Positions 9,346-20,325 are shown, numbered from the stretch's first letter. The stretch: DNA of 64,000 bases from Ferruginivarius sediminum (GCF_003344765.1 NZ_QPMH01000009.1:62001-126000); one strand, 5' to 3'. Made by a program: numbers and translations. Notes: generated from the sequence alone by a model not told the origin.

Positions 9346-10794
9346 GTGTTCAAATATCGGCCTATCTGCTTCATCATCAGCCTGCTGCTGATCGCACTTT
9401 CCGCCGCGATGTTGCTGCCTGCGCTCGCCGACGGCCTGGCCGGAAACCCGGACTGGCTCGTTTTCCTGGTGTCCGCCGGTGTCACCCTGGCGATCGGCGG
9501 CATGCTGGCCTTGCAGAGTATCGGCGGGGACATCGAACTGAACCTGCGGGAGGCCTTCCTGCTGACGACGGCGGCGTGGGTTGCTCTCTCCGCATTCGCG
9601 GCTTTGCCTTTCGTTTTTTCCACGCTGGGAATCGACTATACGGATGCATTCTTCGAGGCCATATCCGGCCTGACCACCACCGGCTCCACGGTCCTGGTCG
9701 GGCTCGACACGATGCCGCCCGGCCTGCTGCTCTGGCGGGCGTTGCTGCAATGGATGGGAGGCATCGGGATCATCGTCATGGCGGTGGCGATCCTGCCGTT
9801 CCTGCGCGTTGGCGGCATGCAGCTTTTCCAGACCGAATCGTCGGATCGCTCGGACAAGATCCTGCCGCGCCCGGGACAGATCGCGAGCGCGATCCTGTCC
9901 GTCTACATTGCGTTGACGGTGGCGTGCGCGGTCCTTTACGCCGCTTTCGGAATGACGGGTTTCGACGCCCTCGCGCATGCCATGACCACGCTGGCGACAG
10001 GCGGTTACAGCACGAAGGATGGGTCGATCAGCTACTTCAACAGCCCCGGCATCGAGTGGGTGGGCACCGTCTTCATGATTGCCGGCGCGTTGCCGTTCGT
10101 TCTTTACGTCCGGGCCATTCAGGGGCGGGTCTGGATGTTCTGGGGTGACAGCCAGGTGCGGGTATTCCTCACCAGCCTCCTGATAATCGTCGGATTGTTG
10201 ACGCTCTGGCTATGGAGCGTGGGACTGTACGATCCGGCAACTGCCCTGCGGCTGGCTGCGTTCAACGTCGTATCCATCGTCACGACGACGGGCTATGCAA
10301 GCGCCGATTACGGGGCGTGGGGCGGTTTCGCCGTCATGATGATTCTCATTGTCACCTTCCTTGGCGGATGCAGCGGCAGTACCTCGGGGGCCATCAAGAT
10401 CTTCCGTTTCCAGGTTCTGGCGGTGATCCTGCGATGGCAGTTGAACCGGCTTTTCAGCCCGAATGGCGTCTTTCCGCGCCGCTATAACGGCCGGCCCCTG
10501 GCAGACGACGCGCAGCTTTCGGTGGTGGCCTTCTTTGCGCTGTTCGTAACCACTTTCGGCGTGGTCGCCATCCTGCTGGGCGCCGTGGGGCTGGACTTCA
10601 TCAGCGCGGTCAGCGGTGCGGCGACCGCCCTGGCGAACGTGGGGCCGGGACTGGGCAGTGAAATCGGCCCGTCCGGCAACTTCGCGAATCTGCCGGACAT
10701 CGGCAAATGGATCCTTTCGGCGGCCATGCTGCTCGGCCGCCTGGAGCTCTTCACCGTCTACGTGCTGTTCCTGCCGCAGTTCTGGCGCGGCTGA
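9346..10794 (+). CDS. trkH: TrkH-family potassium uptake protein
   Basis: This 482-residue integral membrane protein has the four-fold pore repeats of the Trk/Ktr family. Pore-loop segments are visible at GLTTTGSTVL, TLATGGYSTKDGS, VSIVTTTGYASADYG and ALANVGPGLGSEIGPSG. TrkH conducts K+ inward with the help of a TrkA regulatory subunit, which is not encoded nearby. Translation most likely starts at GTG 9346, giving MFKYRPICFIISLLLIALS. K+ import is the first response to osmotic upshift, consistent with the ectoine genes elsewhere in the window. Confidence 0.93.
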   Translation: MFKYRPICFIISLLLIALSAAMLLPALADGLAGNPDWLVFLVSAGVTLAIGGMLALQSIGGDIELNLREAFLLTTAAWVALSAFAALPFVFSTLGIDYTDAFFEAISGLTTTGSTVLVGLDTMPPGLLLWRALLQWMGGIGIIVMAVAILPFLRVGGMQLFQTESSDRSDKILPRPGQIASAILSVYIALTVACAVLYAAFGMTGFDALAHAMTTLATGGYSTKDGSISYFNSPGIEWVGTVFMIAGALPFVLYVRAIQGRVWMFWGDSQVRVFLTSLLIIVGLLTLWLWSVGLYDPATALRLAAFNVVSIVTTTGYASADYGAWGGFAVMMILIVTFLGGCSGSTSGAIKIFRFQVLAVILRWQLNRLFSPNGVFPRRYNGRPLADDAQLSVVAFFALFVTTFGVVAILLGAVGLDFISAVSGAATALANVGPGLGSEIGPSGNFANLPDIGKWILSAAMLLGRLELFTVYVLFLPQFWRG

Positions 10795-10943
10795 CCGTTC
10801 CCAACAACCGGCCACGCTGGCGTAGCTGACTGCGGCACGCCAAAAGGCCGCAGGCAACATATGCCAGCGGCCCTTCAAGGCATCTGAATTCGGAAAGCGG
10901 TCGAGCCCGGCGGAGAAACCGGGTGCAGGTGCCCGACGCCGGC

Positions 10944-11147
10944 CTAGAAGCCCTCGCGCTCCTTGCGCTTGCGCTGCAGCTTACGCCAGCGGCGCACGGC
11001 CTCCGCCTTTTCGCGGGCCTTTTTCTCGGAGGGCTTCTCGTAGTGACGGCGAAGCTTCATCTCGCGGAAGACACCCTCGCGCTGCATCTTCTTCTTCAGC
11101 GCGCGAAGGGCCTGATCGACGTTGTTGTCGCGAACGTGAACCTGCAC
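10944..11147 (-). CDS. rpsU: 30S ribosomal protein S21
   Basis: This 67-residue, strongly basic protein has the S21 signature: [20 protein letters not shown], then [19 protein letters not shown]. It starts at GTG 11147, preceded by GAAAGGAGTG. S21 helps the 30S subunit choose translation starts. In many alphaproteobacteria rpsU is divergent from the COQ9 gene. Here the deformylase gene lies between them. Confidence 0.96.
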   Translation of the reverse strand: MQVHVRDNNVDQALRALKKKMQREGVFREMKLRRHYEKPSEKKAREKAEAVRRWRKLQRKRKEREGF

Positions 11148-11390
11148 GGTGTGACCACACTCCTTTCAGGGTACGGCATGTTCCGAGCCACAAGGACCCG
11201 GCGTCTGGATAAACACGATTGCCGCGCGGCACGGCTTGCCGCGTCGGGGAAGCCTAGGTATCACAAGCGCCGCGCGCTGTGAAGCCGGCGCGCGTGATTC
11301 AATACCGATTTTTCACCTCGCCGCGCCGCCTTGTCCGAGGCCCGGCTGGACGCCATAGTAACAGCGTCACCTGACGAAATGGGAGCCGAA

Positions 11391-11987
11391 ATGGCCATCT
11401 TGAAGATCGCCCGGATGGGCCATCCGGTGCTGGGCCGACCTGCCGCCGCCGTGGAGGATCCACGCGATCCGGCGCTGCGCCAGCTTGCCGACGATATGAT
11501 CGCCACGATGCGCGATGCGGAAGGCACGGGCCTCGCGGCGCCACAGGTCCACCAGTCGAAACGGCTGCTCGTGTTCTTCGTCGATGCCGGGCGCGCGCGG
11601 GCGCACGCCCACGGCGGCGGCCCGGACGACGAGGGTAAGGGCGAGGGCGCGCCGCTGACCGTCCTGGTCAACCCGGACTACGAGGCATTGAGCGAGGAGA
11701 AGGACGAGTCGTGGGAGGCTTGCCTCTCCATCCCCGGCCTCGCTGGCCGCGTGCCGCGCTATTGGCACATCCGCTACTGGGGCACCGACCTGGAGGGCAA
11801 CGCGATCGAGCGCGAGGCGACGGGCTTCCACGCCCGCGTCGTGCAGCACGAATGCGACCATCTCGACGGCGTGCTCTTTCCCCAGCGTATGACCGACATG
11901 AGCACCCTGATCTTCACCAGCGAGATGGACCGCTACGCCGAGGGCGAGGCCCGCGCCGCCGCCAGCCGTCCCCGGGCCGCCTCCTGA
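11391..11987 (+). CDS. def: Peptide deformylase
   Basis: This 198-residue enzyme removes the formyl group from nascent N-terminal methionine. All three motifs are present: GTGLAAPQ (residues 45-52), EACLS (109-113, with Ala where many family members have Gly) and HECDH (153-157), which supply the metal-binding Cys and two His. A His/Ala/Gly-rich insertion lies at residues about 70-88. The ATG at 11391 has GGGAG five bases upstream. It overlaps the next gene by one base (TGATG). No methionyl-tRNA formyltransferase gene is adjacent. Confidence 0.9.
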   Translation: MAILKIARMGHPVLGRPAAAVEDPRDPALRQLADDMIATMRDAEGTGLAAPQVHQSKRLLVFFVDAGRARAHAHGGGPDDEGKGEGAPLTVLVNPDYEALSEEKDESWEACLSIPGLAGRVPRYWHIRYWGTDLEGNAIEREATGFHARVVQHECDHLDGVLFPQRMTDMSTLIFTSEMDRYAEGEARAAASRPRAAS

Positions 11988-12655
11988 TGGCAGAGTATGA
12001 GGACATCGAGTCGCTGCGCCGCGACCTGATGCAGGCGACGCTGGGTCACGTCGCCTTCGACGGCTGGTCGTGGGCCGCTATCCACCTTGCGGCCGAGGAC
12101 CTGGGCCTCGACCGCGTGGACGCGGAGAACGCCTTCCCCGGCGGACCGGCGGAGGTGCTGGAGCTGTTCAGCACCGAGGCTGACTACGCCATGCTGGCCG
12201 CGATGGAAGAGCACGACCTCGCCTCGATGGGCGTGCGCGAGCGCGTGGTCCTGGCGGTGCGCACCCGCCTTGAGCAGAACGAGCGGCATCAGGAGGCGAT
12301 TCGCCGCGGCCTGTCGTTCCTTGCCATGCCGCAGCATGCCGGTCTGGCGTCGAAGCTGCTTTACCGTACGGTGGACGCCGTCTGGGTGGCGGCGGGCGAT
12401 GCCTCGAGCGACTATAACTTCTATACCAAGCGCATTCTGCTGGCGGGGGTCTACTCCTCCACCTTGCTGTACTGGCTGGAGGACCGCTCGGAGGAACACG
12501 AGGACACCTGGGACTTCCTGCGCCGCCGGGTCGAGGACGTGGTGCGCGTCGGCGGGCGTCTCGGCCGCACCGTCGGCCGGCTGGGCGAGGTTCGCCGGGG
12601 CGTGAAGGGGCTGCGCCCAAGGGGGCCGCGCGGGTCGTTCGCCCGCCGGCGCTGA
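11987..12655 (+). CDS. COQ9-family ubiquinone biosynthesis protein
   Basis: This 222-residue protein belongs to the COQ9 family, lipid-binding helical proteins that assist ubiquinone hydroxylation in mitochondria and alphaproteobacteria. Typical features are HVAFDGWSWAAIHLAAEDLG, the central LLYRTVDAVWVAAGDASSDYNFYTKRILLAGVY block and WDFLRRRVEDV. The C-terminus is Arg/Gly-rich. It is translationally coupled to def by a one-base overlap. UbiX, encoded 4 kb away, serves the same pathway. Confidence 0.88.
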   Translation: MAEYEDIESLRRDLMQATLGHVAFDGWSWAAIHLAAEDLGLDRVDAENAFPGGPAEVLELFSTEADYAMLAAMEEHDLASMGVRERVVLAVRTRLEQNERHQEAIRRGLSFLAMPQHAGLASKLLYRTVDAVWVAAGDASSDYNFYTKRILLAGVYSSTLLYWLEDRSEEHEDTWDFLRRRVEDVVRVGGRLGRTVGRLGEVRRGVKGLRPRGPRGSFARRR

Positions 12656-12677
12656 ATCGTCCCGCCGGGTTCCGACC

Positions 12678-13790
12678 TTACCAGGGGCCGTGCGGGTAAA
12701 GCCGGGTGACGTGCCCCATCTTGCGGCCGGGTTTCACCTCGGCCTTGCCATAGAGGTGCAGCTTGGCATGCGGCTCCCGCACGATCCCGGGCCAGCCATT
12801 CACCTCGTCCCCCAACAGGTTCTGCATCACCGCGTTCGCCAGCCGGTCGGTGGAGGCCAGCGGCAGTCCGGCGACGGAACGGGCGTGCTGCTCGAACTGA
12901 GAGGCGACGCAGGCGTCGATGGTCCAGTGCCCGGAGTTGTGCGGCCGCGGCGCCAGTTCGTTCACCAGCACGTCGCCTTCCGGCGTCACGAACATCTCCA
13001 CGCCCATCACGCCGACGAGGTCGATCCGCTCGGCGATCCGGCGGGCCAGCGACTCCGCATGCTCCGCGACGGGGTCGGCGACGCGGGCCGGCGCGTAGGT
13101 GCGGTGCAGGATATGATTCGTGTGGTGGTTCTCGCCGGGAACGTAGGTCGCCATCTCGCCGTCCACGCCACGGGCGACAATGACCGAAATTTCCAGGTCG
13201 AAGTCGACCCAGCCCTCGACCACGCCGGTCGCATCGGGGATCGATCCGGCCATCTCGGCCCAGGCGGCGGCCGGATCGGTGTCGGGGGCGATGCCCACCT
13301 GTCCCTTGCCGTCATAGCCCATGCGTACCGATTTCAGCACCGCCGGCCGGCCGATCTCGCGCAGTGCGCGGTCCAGCGCTTCCGCGTCGCGCGCCTCGGC
13401 AAAGGGGGCCGTGGGAACGCCGATGCCGTTGAGGAAATTCTTCTCCTTCAGACGGTCCTGGCAGATCGCCAGGATTTCCGGCTTCGGGCGCAGCGGAACC
13501 TTCCCGGCCAGGGCATCGGCGGTGGCGGCGGGTACGTTCTCGAACTCGTAGGTGACGACGTCGACGGATGCGGCGAAGGCGGCCAGCGCCTCGGCATCGT
13601 CATAGGGGGCGATGGTGTGGCGGTCGCAGACCTGCGTCGCCGGGCTGCCGGCATCGGGGCAGAAGATGTGCACGCGGTAGCCCAGCGGCGCGGCCGCCAG
13701 CGCCGTCATGCGGCCAAGCTGCCCGCCGCCGAGGATGCCGATGGTCGCGCTAGGTGGAATTGCCTGTGTCTTGGCGTTCGATGCCGCCAT
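12678..13790 (-). CDS. purK: 5-(carboxyamino)imidazole ribonucleotide synthase
   Basis: PurK (370 residues) is an ATP-grasp enzyme that carboxylates aminoimidazole ribonucleotide with bicarbonate in purine synthesis. Motifs seen are IGILGGGQLGRMTALAAAPL, VVTYEFENVPA, KSVRMGYDGKGQ and NELAPRPHNSGHWTIDAC. The ATG at 13790 is preferred; a TTG three codons upstream would overlap purE. It follows purE by 5 bases on the same strand, the usual purEK order. Confidence 0.94.
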   Translation of the reverse strand: MAASNAKTQAIPPSATIGILGGGQLGRMTALAAAPLGYRVHIFCPDAGSPATQVCDRHTIAPYDDAEALAAFAASVDVVTYEFENVPAATADALAGKVPLRPKPEILAICQDRLKEKNFLNGIGVPTAPFAEARDAEALDRALREIGRPAVLKSVRMGYDGKGQVGIAPDTDPAAAWAEMAGSIPDATGVVEGWVDFDLEISVIVARGVDGEMATYVPGENHHTNHILHRTYAPARVADPVAEHAESLARRIAERIDLVGVMGVEMFVTPEGDVLVNELAPRPHNSGHWTIDACVASQFEQHARSVAGLPLASTDRLANAVMQNLLGDEVNGWPGIVREPHAKLHLYGKAEVKPGRKMGHVTRLYPHGPW

Positions 13791-13795
13791 CCGCG

Positions 13796-14293
13796 TCAAT
13801 CCTCGTCCAATGGCGTTTCGCCCACGCCGGCCGTCTGTTGGGCGCGGTATTCATCAAGGGCGCGCGCGGCCGCATCGTCCCCGTTCGCGACCACTGCGGC
13901 GGCCAGCAGCGCCGCGTTGATCGCGCCGGATCGGCCGATGGCCAGCGTGCCGACCGGCACGCCGCCGGGCATCTGCACGATGGACAGCAGGCTGTCCAGA
14001 CCGGAAAGCGCCTTGCTCCGGATCGGCACGCCGAAGACCGGCACCGGCGTCATCGAGGCCACCATGCCGGGCAGGTGCGCGGCCCCGCCGGCCCCTGCAA
14101 CGATGACCTTGAGGCCCCGCTCGCGCGCCGTCTTGGCATAATCGACCAGCCGGTCGGGCGTGCGGTGCGCCGACACGATCCGCGTTTCGTGGGCGATTCC
14201 CAGTTGTTCCAGTGTTTCCGCCGCGTTGCGCATCGTGGGCCAGTCGGATTGACTGCCCATGATGATACCCACCACCGGCCTGCCTTTGGCCAT
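13796..14293 (-). CDS. purE: 5-(carboxyamino)imidazole ribonucleotide mutase
   Basis: This 165-residue PurE moves the carboxyl group of N5-CAIR to C4 of the imidazole. The family blocks [41 protein letters not shown] and [19 protein letters not shown] are all present, including the active-site His in SAHRTP. It is the first gene of the purEK pair and is preceded by GAGGGGACAGGCG. Confidence 0.95.
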   Translation of the reverse strand: MAKGRPVVGIIMGSQSDWPTMRNAAETLEQLGIAHETRIVSAHRTPDRLVDYAKTARERGLKVIVAGAGGAAHLPGMVASMTPVPVFGVPIRSKALSGLDSLLSIVQMPGGVPVGTLAIGRSGAINAALLAAAVVANGDDAAARALDEYRAQQTAGVGETPLDED

Positions 14294-14399
14294 CGCCTGT
14301 CCCCTCTTTCGGTCCTAGCCCGTGATTGCCCCGCTCAGAAGCCGCGCATTATTGGGAAAGCGCGGGTGCCGGGCAAGGGGGCGGGCGAGTGACGGCCAC

Positions 14400-14606
14400 T
14401 CAGGCGATGATGTCGGGGACCAGCTTGCTTTGGAGGTGCTCTATCGTATCCTTGAGCACGAGCTTGCGCTTTTTCAAACGTTTCATCTGAAGCTGGTCAT
14501 AGGGCGCGGCGTCGGAGATCCGCGCGATCACATCGTCCAGATCGCGGTGCTCGCTTTTCATGAGTTCGAGACGCCGGCGGATCTCCTCCTTCTCCTCGTC
14601 GGTCAT
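14400..14606 (-). CDS. DUF465 (YdcH-like) small helical protein
   Basis: This 68-residue protein is almost entirely charged helix, ending in the DUF465 hallmark LQMKRLKKRKLVLKDTIEHLQ. Family members are short coiled-coil proteins without an established function, common in alphaproteobacteria. A second, shorter member lies at 17122-17298. It is divergent from the phosphofructokinase gene. The intervening 150 bases hold a T8 run and AT-rich DNA suitable for promoters. Confidence 0.85.
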   Translation of the reverse strand: MTDEEKEEIRRRLELMKSEHRDLDDVIARISDAAPYDQLQMKRLKKRKLVLKDTIEHLQSKLVPDIIA

Positions 14607-14756
14607 GGCCCGAATTATGTCCCGTGTGTGACGTGTTTCACGCTCTTTAGCGCAGTATATGCCGATTTTTTTTATGTGGGGAGTCTCCCACGCCCGTTGA
14701 ATAGCTGACTTGTTTGGCCAACACTGAAAGTGTCAGCACGGCCGGCGAGGGTGAAC

Positions 14757-15835
<1,079 letters not shown>

Positions 15836-15836
<1 letters not shown>

Positions 15837-16384
15837 TGGCGGACGGCGACAACCCTTTCTGGGACTTCTCCTGCGGCCTCTACGGCAAGCCGGGGGTCGC
15901 GGAGGCTTGCCTGATGCTGCAGGATGCGCACGGCCTGGACGTCAACGTGCTGCTATTCTGCTGCTGGGCCGGCTGGCGCGGGCAGCGGCTGCAACCCGGG
16001 CAGGTCGATCTGCTACTCGCTACCGTGGCGCCCTGGCACCGGGAGGTGGTGCGCCCGCTTCGCGGCGTGCGCTGCTGGATGAAGACGCAGGACATGCTGC
16101 CAGCGGACCAGGCCGAAGCCTTGCGGCAAGAGATCAAACGGCAGGAGCTGGAGGCGGAGCGGCTGGAGCAAGCCGCGCTGCATGACGCCCTGCCCCTTGA
16201 CGCGGGCGACCCTTCGCCGGCGGCGGCCGTGGCGAACCTGGCCGCCTATCTGACGCGCATGGGCTGCACGCCCGGCGTGGCGGCGGTTGCCGGGCTGTCG
16301 GCGATGCTGGTGGCGATGTTCGGCGAGGACACGCTGCACCCGCTGGACGCGGTACGGCTGCTGGACGAGCGTTTCGCCGGTTAG
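15836..16384 (+). CDS. TIGR02444/DUF2390 family protein
   Basis: This 182-residue protein begins with the family pattern NPFWDFSCGLYGKPGVAEACLMLQ and continues LDVNVLLFCCWAGWRGQ. The function of the family is unknown. It overlaps the phosphofructokinase stop by one base (TGATG), so the two are almost certainly cotranslated. The C-terminal half is Ala-rich helix. No catalytic motif is recognised. Confidence 0.8.
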
Positions 16385-16393
16385 CCGCGCCGG

Positions 16394-17026
16394 CTATCCG
16401 CGCGGGCGCTTAACGGCGCGCAGGGGCGGGCGGCCGTCGCCGGTGTCCTCGCCCCAGCGGCGCACGGCCGGCGCCTCCAGGTCGAACAGGTCGAGGATCC
16501 GTCCAAGCGATTGGTCCACCATCTCCTCGATACCCTGCGGCTGGGCGTAGAACGCCGGCACCGGCGGCGCCACGATGGCGCCCATCTCGGAGACGGCCAG
16601 CATATTGCGCAGGTGGCCGGTATGCAGCGGCGTCTCCCGCACCATCAGGACAAGACGGCGGCGCTCCTTCAGCACCACATCGGCGGCGCGCGTGAGCAGG
16701 GACGAGGTGGTGCCGTTCGCGATCTCCGCCAGCGAACGCACCGAGCAGGGGGCGATCACCATGCCGCGCGTGCGGAACGAGCCGCTGGACAGCGCCGCGC
16801 CAATGTCGCCGGCGGCGTGGACCACATCGGCCAGGGCTTGGACATCGGCGACCTTGAGGTCCGTCTCGTGCGCCAGCGTCACCTCGGCCGAGCGGCTCAT
16901 CACCAGATGGCTTTCGACCGGCAGACCGCGCAGCATTTCAAGCAGCCTGACGCCATAGACCGCGCCGCTGGCGCCGCTGATCCCGACGACAAGCCGGTCG
17001 GGGCGTTCTCCACCGTTCCGGCTCAC
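16394..17026 (-). CDS. ubiX: UbiX-like flavin prenyltransferase
   Basis: This 210-residue protein matches UbiX, which attaches a dimethylallyl group to FMN to make the cofactor of UbiD decarboxylases in ubiquinone synthesis. Motifs: VVGISGASGAVYGVRLLEML at the FMN site, MVIAPCSVRSLAEIANG, and the C-terminal RETPLHTGHLRNMLAVSEMGA. GTG 17026 is chosen because GAGGGAA lies at proper distance; an in-frame ATG at 17053 is the alternative. No ubiD is present in the window. Confidence 0.88.
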   Translation of the reverse strand: MSRNGGERPDRLVVGISGASGAVYGVRLLEMLRGLPVESHLVMSRSAEVTLAHETDLKVADVQALADVVHAAGDIGAALSSGSFRTRGMVIAPCSVRSLAEIANGTTSSLLTRAADVVLKERRRLVLMVRETPLHTGHLRNMLAVSEMGAIVAPPVPAFYAQPQGIEEMVDQSLGRILDLFDLEAPAVRRWGEDTGDGRPPLRAVKRPRG

Positions 17027-17121
17027 GCCGATTCCCTCGCCTGTGGATACCATTTGCCTTGGCAAGATGATCGCATCGGGGTTACCCTTTCGTGGCACTT
17101 TATAGATGGAGGGAGGTGCCA

Positions 17122-17298
17122 ATGTCCCTTCAGGACCGTATCAGTGCTTTGAGGGAGCGCCACGCGAGCCTGGAAACTCAAATCTTTGACGAAAGCAACC
17201 GACCGCATCCGGACGACTGGCGGATTGCCGAGCTTAAGCGCCAGAAGCTGCGGATCAAGGATGAAATCGAACGCATGACGCATCGGGTCGAGGCCTAA
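17122..17298 (+). CDS. DUF465 (YdcH-like) small helical protein, second copy
   Basis: This 58-residue helical protein has the core AELKRQKLRIKDEIERM, the same pattern as the 68-residue DUF465 protein at 14400-14606. It has a strong ribosome site, GGAGGTGCCA, directly before the ATG. Function unknown. It is divergent from ubiX. Confidence 0.84.
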   Translation: MSLQDRISALRERHASLETQIFDESNRPHPDDWRIAELKRQKLRIKDEIERMTHRVEA

Positions 17299-17334
17299 AG
17301 GGCTCTCGGCCTTAAGTTTTTCTGGGGATCGCCA

Positions 17335-17367
17335 GCCGCGCCCCGACGCCGGTCGAGGCGCGGCTTT
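17335..17367 (+). terminator. Possible terminator after the DUF465 gene
   Basis: GCCGCGCC and GGCGCGGC form a perfect 8-base stem with a 14-base loop, followed by only three T residues. It lies 36 bases after the DUF465 stop. The weak T-run makes intrinsic termination uncertain. Confidence 0.4.
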
Positions 17368-17547
17368 GTGTGAAGCTTGTATGCACTGTTCCGCGATTCC
17401 GGTAATTTAGTCGGGTGGTGCGGGCATAAAGTTGGAGTGCGCAACTTCCACCGGCTTCGCCGATTGTTAAGGCCCCTCATTATCATCCCTCCGTTTTGCG
17501 CGTATAAGGGATGACGCGAACAAGCACGAATTGGGGAGGATCGAAAC

Positions 17548-18375
17548 ATGTGCGTTCCAGGATGCCGTGAAACCGTGATGAACCGCCTCTCTCGGCGAAA
17601 CTTCTTCAGGGGCGCCGGGGCGGCGGCGCTGGCCGGTGCGGCCGGTGCGATGGCGCCGGCGGGACCGGTGCGTGCCGAGCCCGCGAGCTTTACCAAGGTC
17701 GTCGATATGACTCACACCCTGCACCCGGATTTTCCGACCTATTTCGGCAAGCCGGGATTGGGGCTGGATACCATGGCGCGGCTTGGCGACGACGGCTTTA
17801 ACATGAACCGCTGGAGTCTGGTGGAGCACACGGGCACCCACATGGACGCGCCGATCCACTTCTCCGAGGATGGGCGGACGGCCGACGAGGTCCCCATCGA
17901 GCATCTCGTGGTGCCGCTTGTCGTCGTCGATATCCGCGAGAAGGCGGACAGCAACCCGGATGCCCAGGTGACGCCGGACGACCTCAAGGCCTGGGTGGCC
18001 GACCACGGGCCGATTCCGGACGGTGCCTGCGTGGCGATGAACAGCGGCTGGGGGCGCTTCGCGGACAGCGAGAAGTTCCGCAATGCCGACGATGAGGGCA
18101 CGATGCACTTCCCCGGCTTTCATATCGAGGCGACGCAGTACCTGCTGGAGGAAACCTCGGCGCTCGGCATGGCCGTCGACACGCTGTCGCTCGACTTCGG
18201 CCGATCGAAGGACTTTGCCACGCACTACGCCTGGCTGCCGACCAACCGCTGGGGTATCGAATGCCTGGCGAACCTGGACCAGCTTCCCGCCAAGGGCGCG
18301 ACGCTGATCGCCGGCGGCCCGAAGATCGCTGGCGCCACCGGCGGTCCAGGGCGGATGATGGCGCTGATGTCCTAA
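17548..18375 (+). CDS. Tat-exported cyclase family protein (KynB-like metal hydrolase)
   Basis: This 275-residue protein has a twin-arginine signal (LSRRNFF, then an Ala/Gly-rich segment) and the cyclase-family metal motif HTGTHMDAPIHF, also found in bacterial kynurenine formamidase and isatin hydrolase. Active-site residues in DMTHTLHPDFPTYFGKP and HFPGFHIEATQYLLEE also fit. The predicted exported location is atypical for kynurenine degradation, and no kyn genes are nearby, so the substrate is open. ATG 17548 follows GGGGAGGATCG; the ATG ten codons later would also retain the Tat signal. Confidence 0.85.
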   Translation: MCVPGCRETVMNRLSRRNFFRGAGAAALAGAAGAMAPAGPVRAEPASFTKVVDMTHTLHPDFPTYFGKPGLGLDTMARLGDDGFNMNRWSLVEHTGTHMDAPIHFSEDGRTADEVPIEHLVVPLVVVDIREKADSNPDAQVTPDDLKAWVADHGPIPDGACVAMNSGWGRFADSEKFRNADDEGTMHFPGFHIEATQYLLEETSALGMAVDTLSLDFGRSKDFATHYAWLPTNRWGIECLANLDQLPAKGATLIAGGPKIAGATGGPGRMMALMS

Positions 18376-18595
18376 GGGGGAAGCTGCGAAGCCGGCATGC
18401 CCCCCTTCGGTAACGGGATTCCAGGTACCGAGGGGAGCCCTTGGCGCGCACGGCCACGGAGACGGGCGGACCAAAACAGGCCAAAACAGGAACACTGTTA
18501 CCCATCCAACCGGCCCATGATGTTAACCATGTATCCGGTTGCACGCTGCTGACGCGGAGTGTCTAGGCGGTCGACGAAAAACGTGAATCGGCCGC

Positions 18596-20248
18596 CTACT
18601 TTGCCCCTTGTTCGCGGACGATCTCCTTCGCCCGCTCGCGGAGCTGGAACTTCTGGATCTTGCCGGTCGAGGTCTTGGGGATCGCCTCGAACAGGATGTG
18701 CCGCGGGCATTTATAGTGCGCCATGCTCTCGCGGCAGTGCCGGATCAGGTCCTGCGCCGTCGTCTTTTCGTAGCCGGCGTTCAGTTCCACGAAGGCGCCC
18801 GGCGTTTCGCCCCATTTCTCGTCGGGAATGGCGACGACGCCGCAGGCGGCGACCGCCGGATGGCGGTAGAGGACGTTCTCGATCTCGATGGACGAGATGT
18901 TCTCGCCGCCGGAGATGATGATGTCCTTCGAGCGGTCCTTGAGCTGGATGTAGCCGTCGGGGTGGATCACGCCCAGGTCGCCGGTGTGGTACCAGCCGCC
19001 CCTGAAGGCCTTGTCGGTTTCGGTCGGATTCTTGAGATAGCCCTTCATCGTGATGTTGCCCCGCATCACGACCTCGCCGAGCGTCTCGCCATCCCAGGGG
19101 ACTTCCGCGAGAGTGTCGGAATCGACGACGGTGACGGCTTCCTGCACGGGATAGGTCACGCCCTGGCGCGACTTCTTCTCGGCCTGCTCCTCGATCGGCA
19201 GGTCGTCCCAGTCCTCGTGCCAGGCGCAGACGGTGGCCGGGCCATAGACCTCGGTGAGGCCGTAGACGTGCGTCACCTCGATCCCCTGTTCCTGCATCCG
19301 GGCGAGCACGCTGGCCGGTGGCGGCGCGGCGGCGGTCATCATCTGCACCGTCTGCGGGAAGTCGCGCCGCTCCTCGTCAGTGGCGTTCAGCAGCATCTGC
19401 ATGATGATCGGCGCGCCCGAAAGGTGCGTCACGCCGTGGTCGGCGATGGCGTCGTAGATCGTCTTGGAGCTGATCCGCCGCAGGCAGACGTTGGTGCCCG
19501 CCATCGCCGCCAGCGTCCAGGGGAAGCACCAGCCGTTGCAGTGGAACATCGGCAGCGTCCACAGGTAGGTCGGCTGCCCGCCCATCGACCAGACGACGAT
19601 CTCCCCCACCGCGTTCAGGTAGGCGCCGCGGTGATGGTAGACGACGCCCTTGGGGTTGCCTGTCGTGCCAGAGGTGTAGTTGAGGCTGATTGCCTCCCAC
19701 TCGTCCTCCGGCATGCGCCAGTCGAAATCAGGGTCGCCGCCTGCCAGGAAGTCCTCGTACTCGATCTCGCCCAGGCGCTCGCCGCCGGGGCCTTCCGGGT
19801 CGTCGATATCGACCACCGGGATCTTGCGGTCGAGGCGCTGCAGCGCGCTGCGAATGGTGGGCGCGAACTCAGTGTCGGTCAGCAGGATCTTCGCCTCGCC
19901 GTGCTGCAGGATGAAGGCGATGGTCTCCGCATCCAGCCGGGTATTGAGCGCGTTCAGCACGGCGCCGGTCATCGGCACCCCGAAGTGCGCCTCGTACGTC
20001 GGCGGGATGTTCGGCGCCATCACGGCAACGGTGTCGCCAGGGCCGATGCCGCGCTGATGCAACGCCGAGGCCAGTCGCCGGCAGCGGCGGTAGCACTCCG
20101 CCCAGTCGTAGCGCCGGGAGCCGTGGATCACCGCCGTGTGTTGGGAATACACCACGGCCGCGCGCCGCAGGAACGACAGCGGCGTCAGCGGCACGTAATT
20201 GGCGGGGTTTTTGTCCAGATGTTCTTCGAAGATGTTCGAAGCGGTCAT
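18596..20248 (-). CDS. Acyl-CoA synthetase (AMP-forming)
   Basis: This 550-residue member of the AMP-binding superfamily activates a carboxylic acid to its CoA ester. It has the phosphate loop LNYTSGTTGNPKGVVYHHRG, the THVYGLTEVYGP motif, the hinge YHTGDLGVIHPDGYIQLKDR and the C-terminal catalytic Lys530 in KTSTGK. The N-terminal NYVPLTPLSFLRRAAVVY and NALNTRLDAETIAFIL patterns resemble short/medium-chain acid and methylmercaptopropionate (DmdB-like) ligases, but the substrate is not decided by sequence. It is divergent from the propionyl-CoA synthetase gene. Confidence 0.88.
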   Translation of the reverse strand: MTASNIFEEHLDKNPANYVPLTPLSFLRRAAVVYSQHTAVIHGSRRYDWAECYRRCRRLASALHQRGIGPGDTVAVMAPNIPPTYEAHFGVPMTGAVLNALNTRLDAETIAFILQHGEAKILLTDTEFAPTIRSALQRLDRKIPVVDIDDPEGPGGERLGEIEYEDFLAGGDPDFDWRMPEDEWEAISLNYTSGTTGNPKGVVYHHRGAYLNAVGEIVVWSMGGQPTYLWTLPMFHCNGWCFPWTLAAMAGTNVCLRRISSKTIYDAIADHGVTHLSGAPIIMQMLLNATDEERRDFPQTVQMMTAAAPPPASVLARMQEQGIEVTHVYGLTEVYGPATVCAWHEDWDDLPIEEQAEKKSRQGVTYPVQEAVTVVDSDTLAEVPWDGETLGEVVMRGNITMKGYLKNPTETDKAFRGGWYHTGDLGVIHPDGYIQLKDRSKDIIISGGENISSIEIENVLYRHPAVAACGVVAIPDEKWGETPGAFVELNAGYEKTTAQDLIRHCRESMAHYKCPRHILFEAIPKTSTGKIQKFQLRERAKEIVREQGAK

Positions 20249-20325
20249 GGCGGCTCTCCATTCCTGCGCCGCAAGGATATGTCACACTCCGCGCCCCTGA
20301 TGCAATTGCCGCGCGCGAGGGGTGC